Source: Longimicrobium sp. (GTDB taxonomy: Bacteria > Gemmatimonadota > Gemmatimonadetes > Longimicrobiales > Longimicrobiaceae). From it: a DNA stretch of 64,000 nucleotides. This document shows, piece by piece, positions 1 to 8,112 of this stretch. The notes under the pieces are model-generated. The model had not been told where the DNA came from. It did not search any database and saw nothing but the letters and a program-made list of their open reading frames with translations. Positions within the stretch are counted from its first letter, which is position 1; every line of letters starts with the position of its first letter. The position numbers and the translations under genes were made by a program. The DNA is taken from contig DASVQP010000117.1 of the NCBI GenBank assembly GCA_036389135.1, positions 150,249 through 214,248 of the forward strand, read 5' to 3'.

Positions 1-612
1 CAGGAAGGCGAGGGTGTTCTGCTTGCCGGCGGAGGCGTCGTGGAGCCAGTAGAGGAGGACGCCCAGGTAGAAGATCCAGAACGCCTGCGGCGCGATCCAG
101 CTCAGCTCGCGCGCGCGGCGCTTGGGGAGCGACTCCTCGATCAGGTCCTGCACGAAGTCCAGGTAGCGCGCCCGCAGCTCCAGCGCGCGCGGGCTCAGCG
201 CCAGCCTGGACGACGGCCGCAGCGCGCGCACGAACGCCGCGCCGATGAAGCCTTCGTATGGCGCCAGGAACTCGATCTGGCTGTGGATCAGCGCAAAAAG
301 CTTCTCCTCCAGCTTCGCGCCTCGGAGCGACTCGTCGGCGCGTACGGCGGCGATGGCGTGGTCCACTTCCGCTTCGAAGAAGTGGAGCGCGATGTCGTCC
401 TTGGTCTCGAAGTAGTTGAACACCGTCCCCTCAGCGACTCCGGCGCGCGTGGCGATCTCGCGCGTCGTCGTCGCCTCGAAGCCCTTGCTCTCGAAGAGCT
501 GCAGCGCCGCAGTCACGATGCTCTCGCGAGTCGCCTCCTTGTTGCGCGCGCGCCGACCAGGTGTCCTGGGCGCGGCCTTCTTCTTCGCCGCGGGAGTGCG
601 GGGTTCCGCCAT
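1..612 (-). CDS. TetR/AcrR-family transcriptional regulator (3' end cut by window)
   Basis: The first 204 codons of a TetR-type repressor are present and the C-terminus runs off the window edge. After a basic, Ala/Pro/Lys-rich N-terminal tail (residues 1-25) comes a typical TetR helix-turn-helix: IVTAALQLFESKGFEATTT, then REIATRAGVAEGTVFNYFET with the usual GTxFNYFxxK ending. The rest is a helical ligand-binding domain with no recognised ligand. The ATG at 610-612 is chosen because the HTH starts about 30 residues later and tandem palindromes lie just upstream at 648-683, as expected for autorepression. The regulated partner is not visible; it may lie beyond the left edge. The family call is safe, the ligand is unknown. 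Confidence 0.9.
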   Translation of the reverse strand, partial: MAEPRTPAAKKKAAPRTPGRRARNKEATRESIVTAALQLFESKGFEATTTREIATRAGVAEGTVFNYFETKDDIALHFFEAEVDHAIAAVRADESLRGAKLEEKLFALIHSQIEFLAPYEGFIGAAFVRALRPSSRLALSPRALELRARYLDFVQDLIEESLPKRRARELSWIAPQAFWIFYLGVLLYWLHDASAGKQNTLAFL

Positions 613-647
613 CGTGCCCGTCCTGTTGCGGGAGACGCGCACAAAAT

Positions 648-683
648 ATGAGTGCGCTCACAAATGATTATGAGTGCACTCAT
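648..683. promoter_or_regulatory. Tandem palindromic operators upstream of the TetR gene
   Basis: ATGAGTGCACTCAT at 670-683 is a perfect 14-bp palindrome. A near copy, ATGAGTGCGCTCA, lies at 648-660, exactly 22 bp (two helical turns) away. They sit 36-71 bp before the TetR start codon in the only AT-richer stretch of this intergenic region. Two sites on one DNA face fit binding of the TetR product to its own promoter; the binding itself is inferred. Confidence 0.7.
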
Positions 684-802
684 GTTTTGTCAAGGAAGCT
701 CGACTGGAGGCGGTCGTCGGCCGTTGTTGCGAAAGCGGAATTCGTGTGGGGCGGCGGCCTCGTGCGGTTTGGGATGATGGGTTCGGCGAGCGGGCAGGAC
801 AC

Positions 803-974
803 GGGCAGCCACGTGGGGCGGCCCCTACGGGTTGGGGTGCGGCGGGCGGGGGTTGGGGTGGGGCGAGGGCGGGCAGCCACGCGGGGCGGCCCCTACGGAT
901 TTGGGTGCGGCGGGCGGGGGTTGGGGTGGGGGCGAGGGAGGGCGCGATGAATCGCGCCCCTACAAAGGATTTGG
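803..974. repeat. G-rich tandem repeat plus dispersed palindromic element
   Basis: Two units of about 68 bp (803-870 and 871-939) are nearly identical. Each starts GGGCAGCCACG and ends in runs of G (GGGCGGGGGTTGGGGTGGGG). They are followed by a palindromic element at 940-963, GGGCGCGAT-GA-ATCGCGCCC plus CTAC. The same 24 bases occur inverted at 60431-60454. The G runs could fold as G-quadruplexes. The 613-1104 interval holds no supported gene; besides these repeats and the operators it contains only GC-rich filler. Confidence 0.75.
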
Positions 975-1104
975 AGGCGCATCCGGATGGCGGTCCGAGG
1001 GTGGTAGAGGCGCGGTGTAGTACATGCGTGGCTGCTCCAGCGAGGGGAGCGGCGACGATTGCGCCCGTGGTCCCCGACGATCTTTCGGATACAGGAGCCC
1101 GATC

Positions 1105-1764
1105 GTGCAGCCCCCGCTCACCGACGTCGAAGTGCGTATCCTCGGGTCGCTCCTGGAGAAGGAGGTCACGACGCCGGACAACTATCCGTTGTCGCTGAAC
1201 GCGCTGCTGGCGGCGTGCAACCAGACGACCAGCCGTGAGCCGATCATGCGGCTCGACGAGGACGCGGTGGTTCCGGCGACGGTGGCGCTCCGGCGGCGCG
1301 GGCTGCTGCGGCAGATCCAGCCGGCGGGCTCGCGGGTGACCAAGTACGAGCACCTGCTGCGGGAGGAGATGGAGCTCGGCAGGCGGGAGCTGGCGGTGCT
1401 GGGCGTGCTCATCCTCCGCGGGGCGCAGACGCCGGGCGAGCTGTACGCGCGCACCGCACGGCTGGAGCCGTTCGCGGACCTCGCCGACCTGGAGGGGGTG
1501 CTGGAGTCGCTGATCGCCCGCGAGCCGGAGCCGCTCGCCGCCCGGCTCCCCCGGCGCGCGGGGCAGAAGGAGGTCCGCTTTGCGCACCTGCTGAGCGGCG
1601 ACCCGCCGGCCGACACGACCCCCGACGAGCCGCCCGTTCCCACCCGGCGCGCCGCCGTGGAGGACGACCGGGTGGCGGCGCTGGAGCGGACGGTGGAGGA
1701 GCTGCGGGCGGAGGTCGCGGAGCTGCGCGCTCAGCTCGAAGCGTTCCGCGCACAGTTCCAGTAG
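1105..1764 (+). CDS. YceH-like protein (DUF480/UPF0502), two winged-helix domains
   Basis: A 219-residue soluble protein matching the YceH family, which has two tandem winged-helix-like domains and no firmly established biochemical role. The N-terminal signature LTDVEVRILGSLLEKE, followed by TTPDNYPLSLNALLAACNQ, is diagnostic. A second winged-helix unit (MELGRRELAVLGVLILRG) follows, and the tail (after about 185) is a predicted coiled coil (LERTVEELRAEVAELRAQL). The GTG at 1105 is chosen because AGGAG at 1093-1097 sits 7 nt upstream and the family motif begins four codons later; an in-frame ATG at 1024 would add 27 residues of non-conserved sequence. The gene stands alone on the plus strand. 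Family assignment is strong. Confidence 0.9.
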   Translation: MQPPLTDVEVRILGSLLEKEVTTPDNYPLSLNALLAACNQTTSREPIMRLDEDAVVPATVALRRRGLLRQIQPAGSRVTKYEHLLREEMELGRRELAVLGVLILRGAQTPGELYARTARLEPFADLADLEGVLESLIAREPEPLAARLPRRAGQKEVRFAHLLSGDPPADTTPDEPPVPTRRAAVEDDRVAALERTVEELRAEVAELRAQLEAFRAQFQ

Positions 1765-1851
1765 CCGGGCTCCGCCAGGCGCGCATCTCACTCCCACATT
1801 CCCATAACTGACGCAATACGATGGCGTACGGGAGCTTACGCAGCGCCGCTG

Positions 1852-1880
1852 TTGACTACGCTGGCGTAGTGTGAGACAAT
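1852..1880 (+). promoter_or_regulatory. Predicted promoter with embedded palindrome before the CHAT gene
   Basis: TTGACT (1852-1857), a 17-nt spacer and GACAAT (1875-1880) resemble a housekeeping promoter. A near-symmetric site, ACTACGC-TG-GCGTAGT (1855-1870, 7-bp arms), overlaps the -35 box and spacer, where a bound repressor would block RNA polymerase. Transcription would start near 1887, after the in-frame ATG/GTG candidates at 1871, so the CHAT protein should begin at 1967. Confidence 0.5.
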
Positions 1881-1966
1881 TCCCGGCTGGCCGGCGGGCG
1901 CGAACCCGCCGTTCCCCACCTCTCGTCCATCGCCAGGCCGTCGTTTACCGGATCGGTGACGTACAG

Positions 1967-4900
1967 ATGCCTCAGTCCCTAACGCGCCTACTGTCGAACG
2001 TACGGTTGAAGCGCTGGCACCTTGTGGTGCTGGGCGTCACGGTCGTCCTTGGGGCGGTGGTGGTGGAGGCTCGTGGAGGGCTCTCGCGCGGCCCAGTGCT
2101 GGGCGAGCTCGCGGCCGCCCGGCCCGCACGCGCCAGCTCGCCGCTCTTTTCCATCCCGGTCGAATACCGCCCTTGCTCCGTGCTGCGGGCGGAAGCGGGC
2201 GAAACGGTGCCCCGCGAGTCGTGCGGGGCGGACGCGGGCCGGCTGGGCGGCTTCGAGGCGATGGCCGTCGCGGGGGAAAGCTCCGATCCGGACTCGCTCC
2301 AGGCCTCGGCGCTCCTGGCCCTCATCGGTGAAGACGAGACGGAGCAGGCGGCCGACGCGGCGATCACCCGGCTGGCGAAGGCGCTGCGGCTCACCAGCCG
2401 GAGGGTGTCGGTGCTGGTCGACCTCTCGGGCGCGCACCTCGTCCGCGCGCAGCGCACCCAGAACCCGCGCGACCTGCTGGAAGGGCTGAACTATGCCCTG
2501 GAGGCCGTCGAGGCCGAGCCCCGGAACCGCGCCGCGCGCTTCAACGCCGCGCTCGCGCTGCAGACGCTCGGGCTGGACGAGCAGGCCGAGATCGCCTGGA
2601 CGGAGTACCTGCGCATCGACGAAGGGCCGATGGGCGGACGAGGCGCGGGAGCGGCGCGGCTCCCTCGAACACCGTCCGATTCCCGAGGCGCCGCGCCCCG
2701 GCGCTCCCGAGGCGGAGGTGCGCGCGTTCGCCGCTGCGCACCCGCAGGAGGCGCGCCTTTACGGGTGGGACTCGGTGCTGGGCGACTGGGGCCGCGCGTA
2801 CGAATCCAGTGACGCGGCGCGCGCCGCGCGGCTTCTAGAGCTGGCGGAGCGGCTGGGGAAGGCGCTGGAGGCGCGCCGTGGAGACGCCTCGCTCGACCAC
2901 GCCGTGCGCGCGATCCGCGCGACCGGCGGAGACCCCGCAGCCACGCGCGCACTCGCCCGCGCACACCGGGCGTACGCGGCGGGGCAGCGCCTGTATCAGG
3001 GCGCCGAGCACGCCGCCGCGCGAGACTCGTTCGCCAGTATCGTGAACGCGCGGCCGCCGTCGCCCGTGCTCGCGCTCTCCGCGGAGGTGTTCCGGGGCGC
3101 CGGAGAGGTGTACGCGCGCAGATACGGCAGGGCCGATTCCGTGTTCACGGAGATCCTCCCCCGCATAGATCCCGTCCGGTATCCCGCCCTGGCCGCGCGC
3201 GCACTGTGGATGCGCGCGACGGGACTGCTCCGCGGTGGCCATCCAACCCGCGCGCGTGCCCCCTTTCAGGCCTCCGCCCGGCTGTTCGAGAGCGCGGGAG
3301 AAAGGGAGTTCATGGGAGCGATGTGGGCGATGGAAGGCGAAGCCGCCTACCGCAATCGCGACACGCTCGCCGCCTACGGCTCCATGCACCGGGGGCTGGC
3401 GGCCCTGCGCGGCTACCGCTCGTCCGTGTGGCTGCACAACGCGCTGTTCACGCTGGCGAACTGCGCCGCCACAGACCAGCTGCACCGCGCCGCGTCCGTC
3501 ATCCAGGACGAGGACTTCGCCGTGGCCATGCGGGACCGCCGCCGGCCGGCGGTCGTGGAGGCCCTCCTCGGACGGGCCCGCATCCGCTCGGTACAGCGAC
3601 GGTCGCCGGAGGCGGCACGCGACCTGGAGCTCGCCGCGTCTTTCGTCGCGGAGCTCCCCGCCGGGGCGGCGCGCATGTGGCTCGCGGGAACGGTGCACTT
3701 CTCCCGCCCGCTGGTGACGCCCGGCACGGCCTCGATGGCGGAGATGGACTCCGCGGTGGCGTTCTTCAGGCAGGGGAGCAACACGGCATGGTTCCTCCCC
3801 GCCCTCTTTCAGCGAGCCGACGCGCGGCTCGCGCGGGGAGAGCTGGCGGGCGCCACGGACGATCTGCGCGCGGCCACGGCCCACATCCGCGGCCTCTCGC
3901 AGAGCCTGGACGCTCCGCTGCGTGCCGCGGCGATGGAGCAGGCGCGCAGCCGGTTCGACCAGCTGGCGATGCTGCAGCTGCGCGCGGGCGACACCATCGC
4001 CGCGCTGCAGGCGGTGGAGCGCGGGCGCGTCTCGTTCGCGCCGGGCTACGCGGCATCCGCGGTGGGGGACGGCCCTCCCGCGGCCCCGCGAGGGCATGTG
4101 GCGGTGGAGTACGCCCTGATCGGCGACACGCTGCTCACCTGGACGGTGCGCGGAAGCGACGTGCGCCTGCTGCGCCAGACGGTCCGGCGCAGCCACGTCC
4201 TCGCCACCATCGAGCGGAGCGTAGGCGCGCTGGAGTCGCCCGCGCGAGCGGCGCTCGCCCGGCCGGACCTTGCGCGTCTTTACCAGCTGCTGGTGCGGCC
4301 CGTGGAGGAACGACTCCAGCCGGCCGGGACGCCGCTCGTGATCGTGGTGGACGGCGAGATCGCGGGCGTCCCCTTCAGCGCACTCGTGGACGAAAGGCGC
4401 AACCGCTACCTGGTGCAGGACTATCCGACGCGCTTCGCGGGTACCCTGGCCGAAGCGGCGCGGCCCGCACCGCCCTCCAACCGATCGGCACCCGCGCTGC
4501 TCGTGGCCGACCCCGCCTTCGACGCAGCGCAGTACCCCACGTTCGACAGGCTTCACGGCGCCCGTGCGGAGGCGGACTCGCTCCGCGCGCTGTACCGGGC
4601 CAACGTGGTGCTGCAGGGCCCGGCCGCAACGCGCGACGCCCTGCGCGACCGCGCGCCGGGGGCAGGCGTCATCCACTACGCCGGCCACGCGGTGTTCGAC
4701 GACGCGCGGCCTGAGCGGTCGGCGCTGGTGCTGGCGGGGGCGGACACTACCGGGCGCCTGACCGCGGAGGCCGTGAACGCGCTCCAGCTCCGCGGTGTGC
4801 GCCTGGTGGTGCTGGCGGCGTGCCGCACGGTTCGCGCGCGTGAGGGGCGCTCGGGCGGGCTGGCGGGATTCTCAGGCGCGCTGATGGCGGCGGGCGCGGG

Positions 4901-5096
4901 CGGCGTGGTGGGGAGCCTGTGGGACGCGAACGACCGGCTGACGCAGCCGCTGATGCTGGCCTTCCATCGCGCGTACCGCCGCTCGGGCGATCCGGCCGCG
5001 GCGCTGCGCGAGGCCCAGCTCGAGATGCTCCGCTCGCCCGATCCCGAGCGGCGCTCCCCCGCGGCCTGGGCGGGGTTCCGGTACATCGGCGGCTGA
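1967..5096 (+). CDS. Membrane-anchored TPR protein with C-terminal CHAT caspase-like domain, frameshifted
   Basis: The N-terminus has a transmembrane segment (about residues 17-37, WHLVVLGVTVVLGAVVV). A long alpha-helical TPR-like region follows, then a CHAT domain, a caspase-fold peptidase. The catalytic His is in YAGHAVFD (His codon 4686-4688) and the Cys in LAACRT (Cys codon 4821-4823); the domain ends in the usual WAGFRYIGG. The reading frame is broken. Sequence to 2629 (YLRIDEGP) is in one frame and WADEARERR onward is in the +1 frame; skipping one base at about 2630 rejoins them as DEGPWADEA, typical of TPR proteins of this kind. This is a sequencing error, a real mutation or, less likely, programmed shifting. 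Start 1967 is preferred to 1871 because of the promoter at 1852-1880. The convergent sigma/anti-sigma pair downstream suggests a regulated conflict or stress module (inference). Confidence 0.8.
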
Positions 5097-5101
5097 GGCA
5101 C

Positions 5102-5202
5102 GAAAAAGCATCACACAGAGACGCAGAGGGGCAAGGAGAGAACGGAAGAGGGGGTTTCCGTGGCTCTCCGTTGCCTCCGTGTTCTCTGTGTGATGCTTTT
5201 CG
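5102..5202. repeat. Imperfect long inverted repeat / bidirectional terminator-like hairpin
   Basis: The arms AAAAGCATCACACAGAGA (5104-5121) and TCTCTGTGTGATGCTTTT (5183-5200) are perfect inverted repeats. The inner sequence is also roughly self-complementary, so about 97 nt could fold as one hairpin with T-rich ends on both strands. It lies between two convergent genes, which fits a bidirectional terminator. Related sequences lie at 44935-45060 and 63788-63877, so it belongs to a dispersed intergenic family. Confidence 0.75.
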
Positions 5203-5205
5203 GTG

Positions 5206-6171
5206 TTACTCGGTCGCGAGCTCGCGGGCCAGCGCGTCGAGCGCGGGGGCGAGTGCCTCCCAGCGCGGCGGATTGGCGGAGAGCTGAAGGCGCACCTGCT
5301 TCAGCGCCGCGTCGGCCGAGGGATCCGCCTGGGTGAGGCGGCCGGCCCGGTCGAGCATCCGCCGTGTAGAGCGGTCGCGGAAGAAGGCGGCGTCCTGGCG
5401 CGCGGCGGCGAGGCCGGCGGCCTCGGTCCAGGCGCCCAGCCGCAGCGCGTCCCGGTCCAGCCGCTTCTCGATCCGCTTCGTGGCCTCACCAATTAGCGGA
5501 CGCAGGTGCTCGGGGCTCCCTCCAGCGCTGTCGGCGATCTCGAGGAGCGCACCGGCGCGTCCTCCCTGCGGATCGAAGCGGGCGCCGAGCTGGGCGGCGA
5601 GCACGCGCGTGGCGGCGGCGTCACGCGCCTGCACCGCCACCGAGAGGTCCACCAGCATCGCGCCGGCACGCGCGGAGGCCGCCCGTCGCGCGCCGGGCGT
5701 AAGTGCGCGGCCCGGGTCGTCTCCGCGCGCGGAGGTCCACGGGCGCCGCTCGGTCCACCCCGCGGGGAGGCCCTGACCGCCATGCTCCAGGCGCGCGGCC
5801 AGGCGCACCGGCTCGCCGGCGGCGCGGTTCTGCAGCGCGCGGCCGCTGAACAGCGCGATCCCCGCCAGCACCGCCGCCATCGCCAGCCACTGCAGGACGG
5901 GCGCGCGCCGGCGGACTTCGCGATTGGGCTCGGAGCGGCGCGCGTCCAGCGGAATCACCGCCGGCTCGTGAACGCCCTGGACCTCCGCGGATGCAGCCGC
6001 GGCGGCGTCCTCCTCTTCCAGCTGGCGCAGGATGGCCGCAGCGCCTACGGCGACCGCGCGGTCCTCGTCGCTCTCGGCGAGGTGGACCAGCATCTCTTCC
6101 CGGCGGCGCGCGTCCATACGTCCGTCCAGGAAGGCGGCTACCCGCTTGTTCTCGCTCTCGTGATCGCTCAC
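5206..6171 (-). CDS. Membrane-anchored putative anti-sigma factor
   Basis: A 321-residue protein immediately downstream of the sigma factor (46 nt apart, same strand), so probably its antagonist. An N-terminal cytoplasmic helical domain (1-70; KRVAAFLDGRMDARRREEM...HLAES) resembles the anti-sigma N-domain, but the Cys/His zinc ligands of the ZAS/zf-HC2 type are absent. A single transmembrane helix follows at about 115-135 (LQWLAMAAVLAGIALF), then an extracytoplasmic Ala/Arg-rich helical region. The GTG at 6171 is fixed by an excellent ribosome-binding site, AGGAGG, 6 nt upstream; an ORF extending further upstream overlaps the sigma gene and has no such site. No sequence family was recognised firmly; the role rests on position and topology. 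Confidence 0.65.
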   Translation of the reverse strand: MSDHESENKRVAAFLDGRMDARRREEMLVHLAESDEDRAVAVGAAAILRQLEEEDAAAAASAEVQGVHEPAVIPLDARRSEPNREVRRRAPVLQWLAMAAVLAGIALFSGRALQNRAAGEPVRLAARLEHGGQGLPAGWTERRPWTSARGDDPGRALTPGARRAASARAGAMLVDLSVAVQARDAAATRVLAAQLGARFDPQGGRAGALLEIADSAGGSPEHLRPLIGEATKRIEKRLDRDALRLGAWTEAAGLAAARQDAAFFRDRSTRRMLDRAGRLTQADPSADAALKQVRLQLSANPPRWEALAPALDALARELATE

Positions 6172-6217
6172 CGGCAACCTCCTGCCAGGGGCTCTCGACG
6201 CCCGCGGTTTCGCGTGC

Positions 6218-7000
6218 TCATGATTCGTCATCGTCATTAAGGAGGCCACGCACATCGTCCTGGCGCAACCCGGCGCTCTCCAGGAGCTCGAGAAGACGGG
6301 CGAGCAGGCGCGGTGCGCGACGGTACAGCGGTTTCTGATCCAGGCGCAGGGTACGCGCCACGTCTGCCAGGGTGTTCCCATCGGCGTAGCGCAGCTTCAC
6401 GATCATCCGCTCTTCCGGATCGAGCTGCCGCATGGCCGCGTCCAGAGCACCCACGATCTCCGCGCGCCGGCTGTCGACTTCGGCGTCCATCACCCGGTCG
6501 TCCGCCCGCGAGTCATCCTTCCCTTCCAGCCCGGTCGCCGGCTCCTGAACCTCGGGACGCAACGGCGCGCGTACTGGTAACTGGCCGAAAAGGCGCGCAA
6601 GCTCGGCATCGGAAAGCGTGGTGCGCCCCTCCGTGCGCAGCTTCTCCCCCGCCTGCAGCAGCGTGAACCCTTCCCGGTGCACGAGCCTCTCCAGCTCGTC
6701 CGCGGGCGGCCCTAGCCGCTGGGCAGCCACCGAACCGCGCCAGCGTCCCCCCAGCTCGCGCTGGAAGTTGACCAGAAGGCGCATGATCACGGTCGAAAGG
6801 TATGTCTTGAACTCGGAGCCTCCGTCGAAGCGGCGCACGATACCATAGTCGTCCTCGATCAGCGCCATTCTCACCCGGGCGGCGAAGTCTTCGGCATCGG
6901 CGCCGTGGATGCCCTTTTTGACGCAGGCGATCGCGGCGGCCCTGTCGATGAAGGGCAGATGCTCCAGGAAGAGCGCCTCGGCGGCCTCGCGGTCAAGCAT
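6218..7000 (-). CDS. Sigma-70 family (ECF-like) RNA polymerase sigma factor
   Basis: A 260-residue sigma factor. Region 2 is seen at about residues 20-85 (AIACVKKGIHGADAEDF, then DGGSEFKTYLSTVIMRLLVNF). Region 4 is at about 195-250 (LDPEERMIVKLRYADGNTL, then a helix-turn-helix RTLRLDQKPLYRRAPRLL). The linker between them (90-190) is unusually long for an ECF factor. The ATG at 7000 starts just before the conserved MLDREAAEALFLEHLPF helix; further in-frame upstream sequence is Pro/Arg-rich and not family-like. It heads a two-gene unit with the membrane protein at 5206-6171 and is divergent from the caspase cassette at 7156, with 155 bp between the start codons. Control of the flanking CHAT/caspase genes is plausible but not shown. 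Confidence 0.85.
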   Translation of the reverse strand: MLDREAAEALFLEHLPFIDRAAAIACVKKGIHGADAEDFAARVRMALIEDDYGIVRRFDGGSEFKTYLSTVIMRLLVNFQRELGGRWRGSVAAQRLGPPADELERLVHREGFTLLQAGEKLRTEGRTTLSDAELARLFGQLPVRAPLRPEVQEPATGLEGKDDSRADDRVMDAEVDSRRAEIVGALDAAMRQLDPEERMIVKLRYADGNTLADVARTLRLDQKPLYRRAPRLLARLLELLESAGLRQDDVRGLLNDDDES

Positions 7001-7155
7001 CTGCGGCCTTTTCTGCGCTGGAGCGCGGGCCGCCGGCGAAGCGGCGGGTGGGAATCGCGGGGGGCGCGTCCGACGAATGGGTGGCACCCGGAAGACAGCC
7101 GGGGCCCGTGGCAGGCGGAACGGAACGACCACCCACAGACGGGGCCGCAACGACG

Positions 7156-8049
7156 ATGGCGTTCACTCTACGAATCACCTTCTCGGGACTCTGCCTCTTC
7201 GTGCCCGAGCGCGCCGCAGGCGGAAGCGCCGGGCGCATGCACGTGCTGATGCCCGGCATGTCCGGCCACGGCCACCACGGCGAGGACCGGCACGTGGCGG
7301 CGCTGGCGTACGACACCGGGCACCTGGCGCCCGGCGGCACCCCCACCGGCCTCACCGCCATGGCCCCGCTCACCGGCCGGCAGCTGATTCCCGTGGCCGG
7401 CGAGACGGCCAACCTGGCGCTGTGCGGCCACATCCCGGACCTGGGCGAGATCACCGGGCAGCAGGTAGATCCCGACCACCTGGGCGCCGACACGTCGAAC
7501 AAGCTGGCGGCGCGCGTCACGCTGGGCGCGGGGCAGATCACGCGGGTATCGCCCGGTGTGTGCTGGGAGTGGCGCCCGGGCGAGCTCCGCCCGATCGCGA
7601 ACCGCGTGGAGTGGGAGATCGCCGACGTGGAGGGAGAGCAGCTCACGCTGGTGTCGGAGCTCATCGGCGGAGGGAGCGGGCAGAAGGCGCTGGGGACCTT
7701 GTTCCCCATGAACGGCCGGGTGAATCTGATCGTGTATCACGAGCCCCCGCAAGACCTGCCGCCCGAGCCGCTCCCCGTGGAGCACCAGCCGGTGCCCCCG
7801 CGCGGCTTCACGCCGCCGCACTTCGCCGCCTTCTACGGCCTCTTCAGCGGCCCGGTGCCCACCCTGCTCCCGAGGTACCGGGGACCGGCGAGCGAGGCGC
7901 CGCCGCTCGCCAACGCGTGCGCGACCATTCCCCCCGAGATGGGCGGGCTTCCGTTCACCTGCCTGGTCGCCGGCTCGGGCGGCGGCGACGGCGGCGGGGG
8001 CGACGATGGCGCGGGGGGCGGAGGCACCGGGGGCAGCGGGGGGGACTGA
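7156..8049 (+). CDS. Hypothetical protein of caspase cassette, Gly-rich C-terminus
   Basis: A 297-residue protein I do not recognise. It opens MAFTLRITFSGLCLFVPE, a beta-like start, then has a His/Gly stretch (HVLMPGMSGHGHHGEDRHV) that could bind metal. Several predicted beta strands follow, and after residue 270 a low-complexity Gly/Asp tail (GGGDGGGGDDGAGGGG). There is no signal peptide or clear membrane helix. The ATG at 7156 is preferred over an in-frame start at 7048 because the added 36 residues are low complexity and extend into the promoter region shared with the sigma gene. The caspase gene starts 63 nt downstream on the same strand, so it is probably a partner, substrate or sensor of the caspase (inference). 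Confidence 0.6.
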   Translation: MAFTLRITFSGLCLFVPERAAGGSAGRMHVLMPGMSGHGHHGEDRHVAALAYDTGHLAPGGTPTGLTAMAPLTGRQLIPVAGETANLALCGHIPDLGEITGQQVDPDHLGADTSNKLAARVTLGAGQITRVSPGVCWEWRPGELRPIANRVEWEIADVEGEQLTLVSELIGGGSGQKALGTLFPMNGRVNLIVYHEPPQDLPPEPLPVEHQPVPPRGFTPPHFAAFYGLFSGPVPTLLPRYRGPASEAPPLANACATIPPEMGGLPFTCLVAGSGGGDGGGGDDGAGGGGTGGSGGD

Positions 8050-8112
8050 TTCGCACGACAACATGGCGCCGCCGCACCCGCGGCGGCGCCCGTACCCACG
8101 CCGGAGACAGGC

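Noticed and set aside
803..939. CRISPR-like array
   Set aside because: Only two adjacent units of 68 bp without spacers; this is a simple tandem repeat.
1871..1966. Upstream 32-codon extension of the CHAT gene
   Set aside because: It would begin before the predicted transcription start near 1887 and is Arg-rich without conservation.
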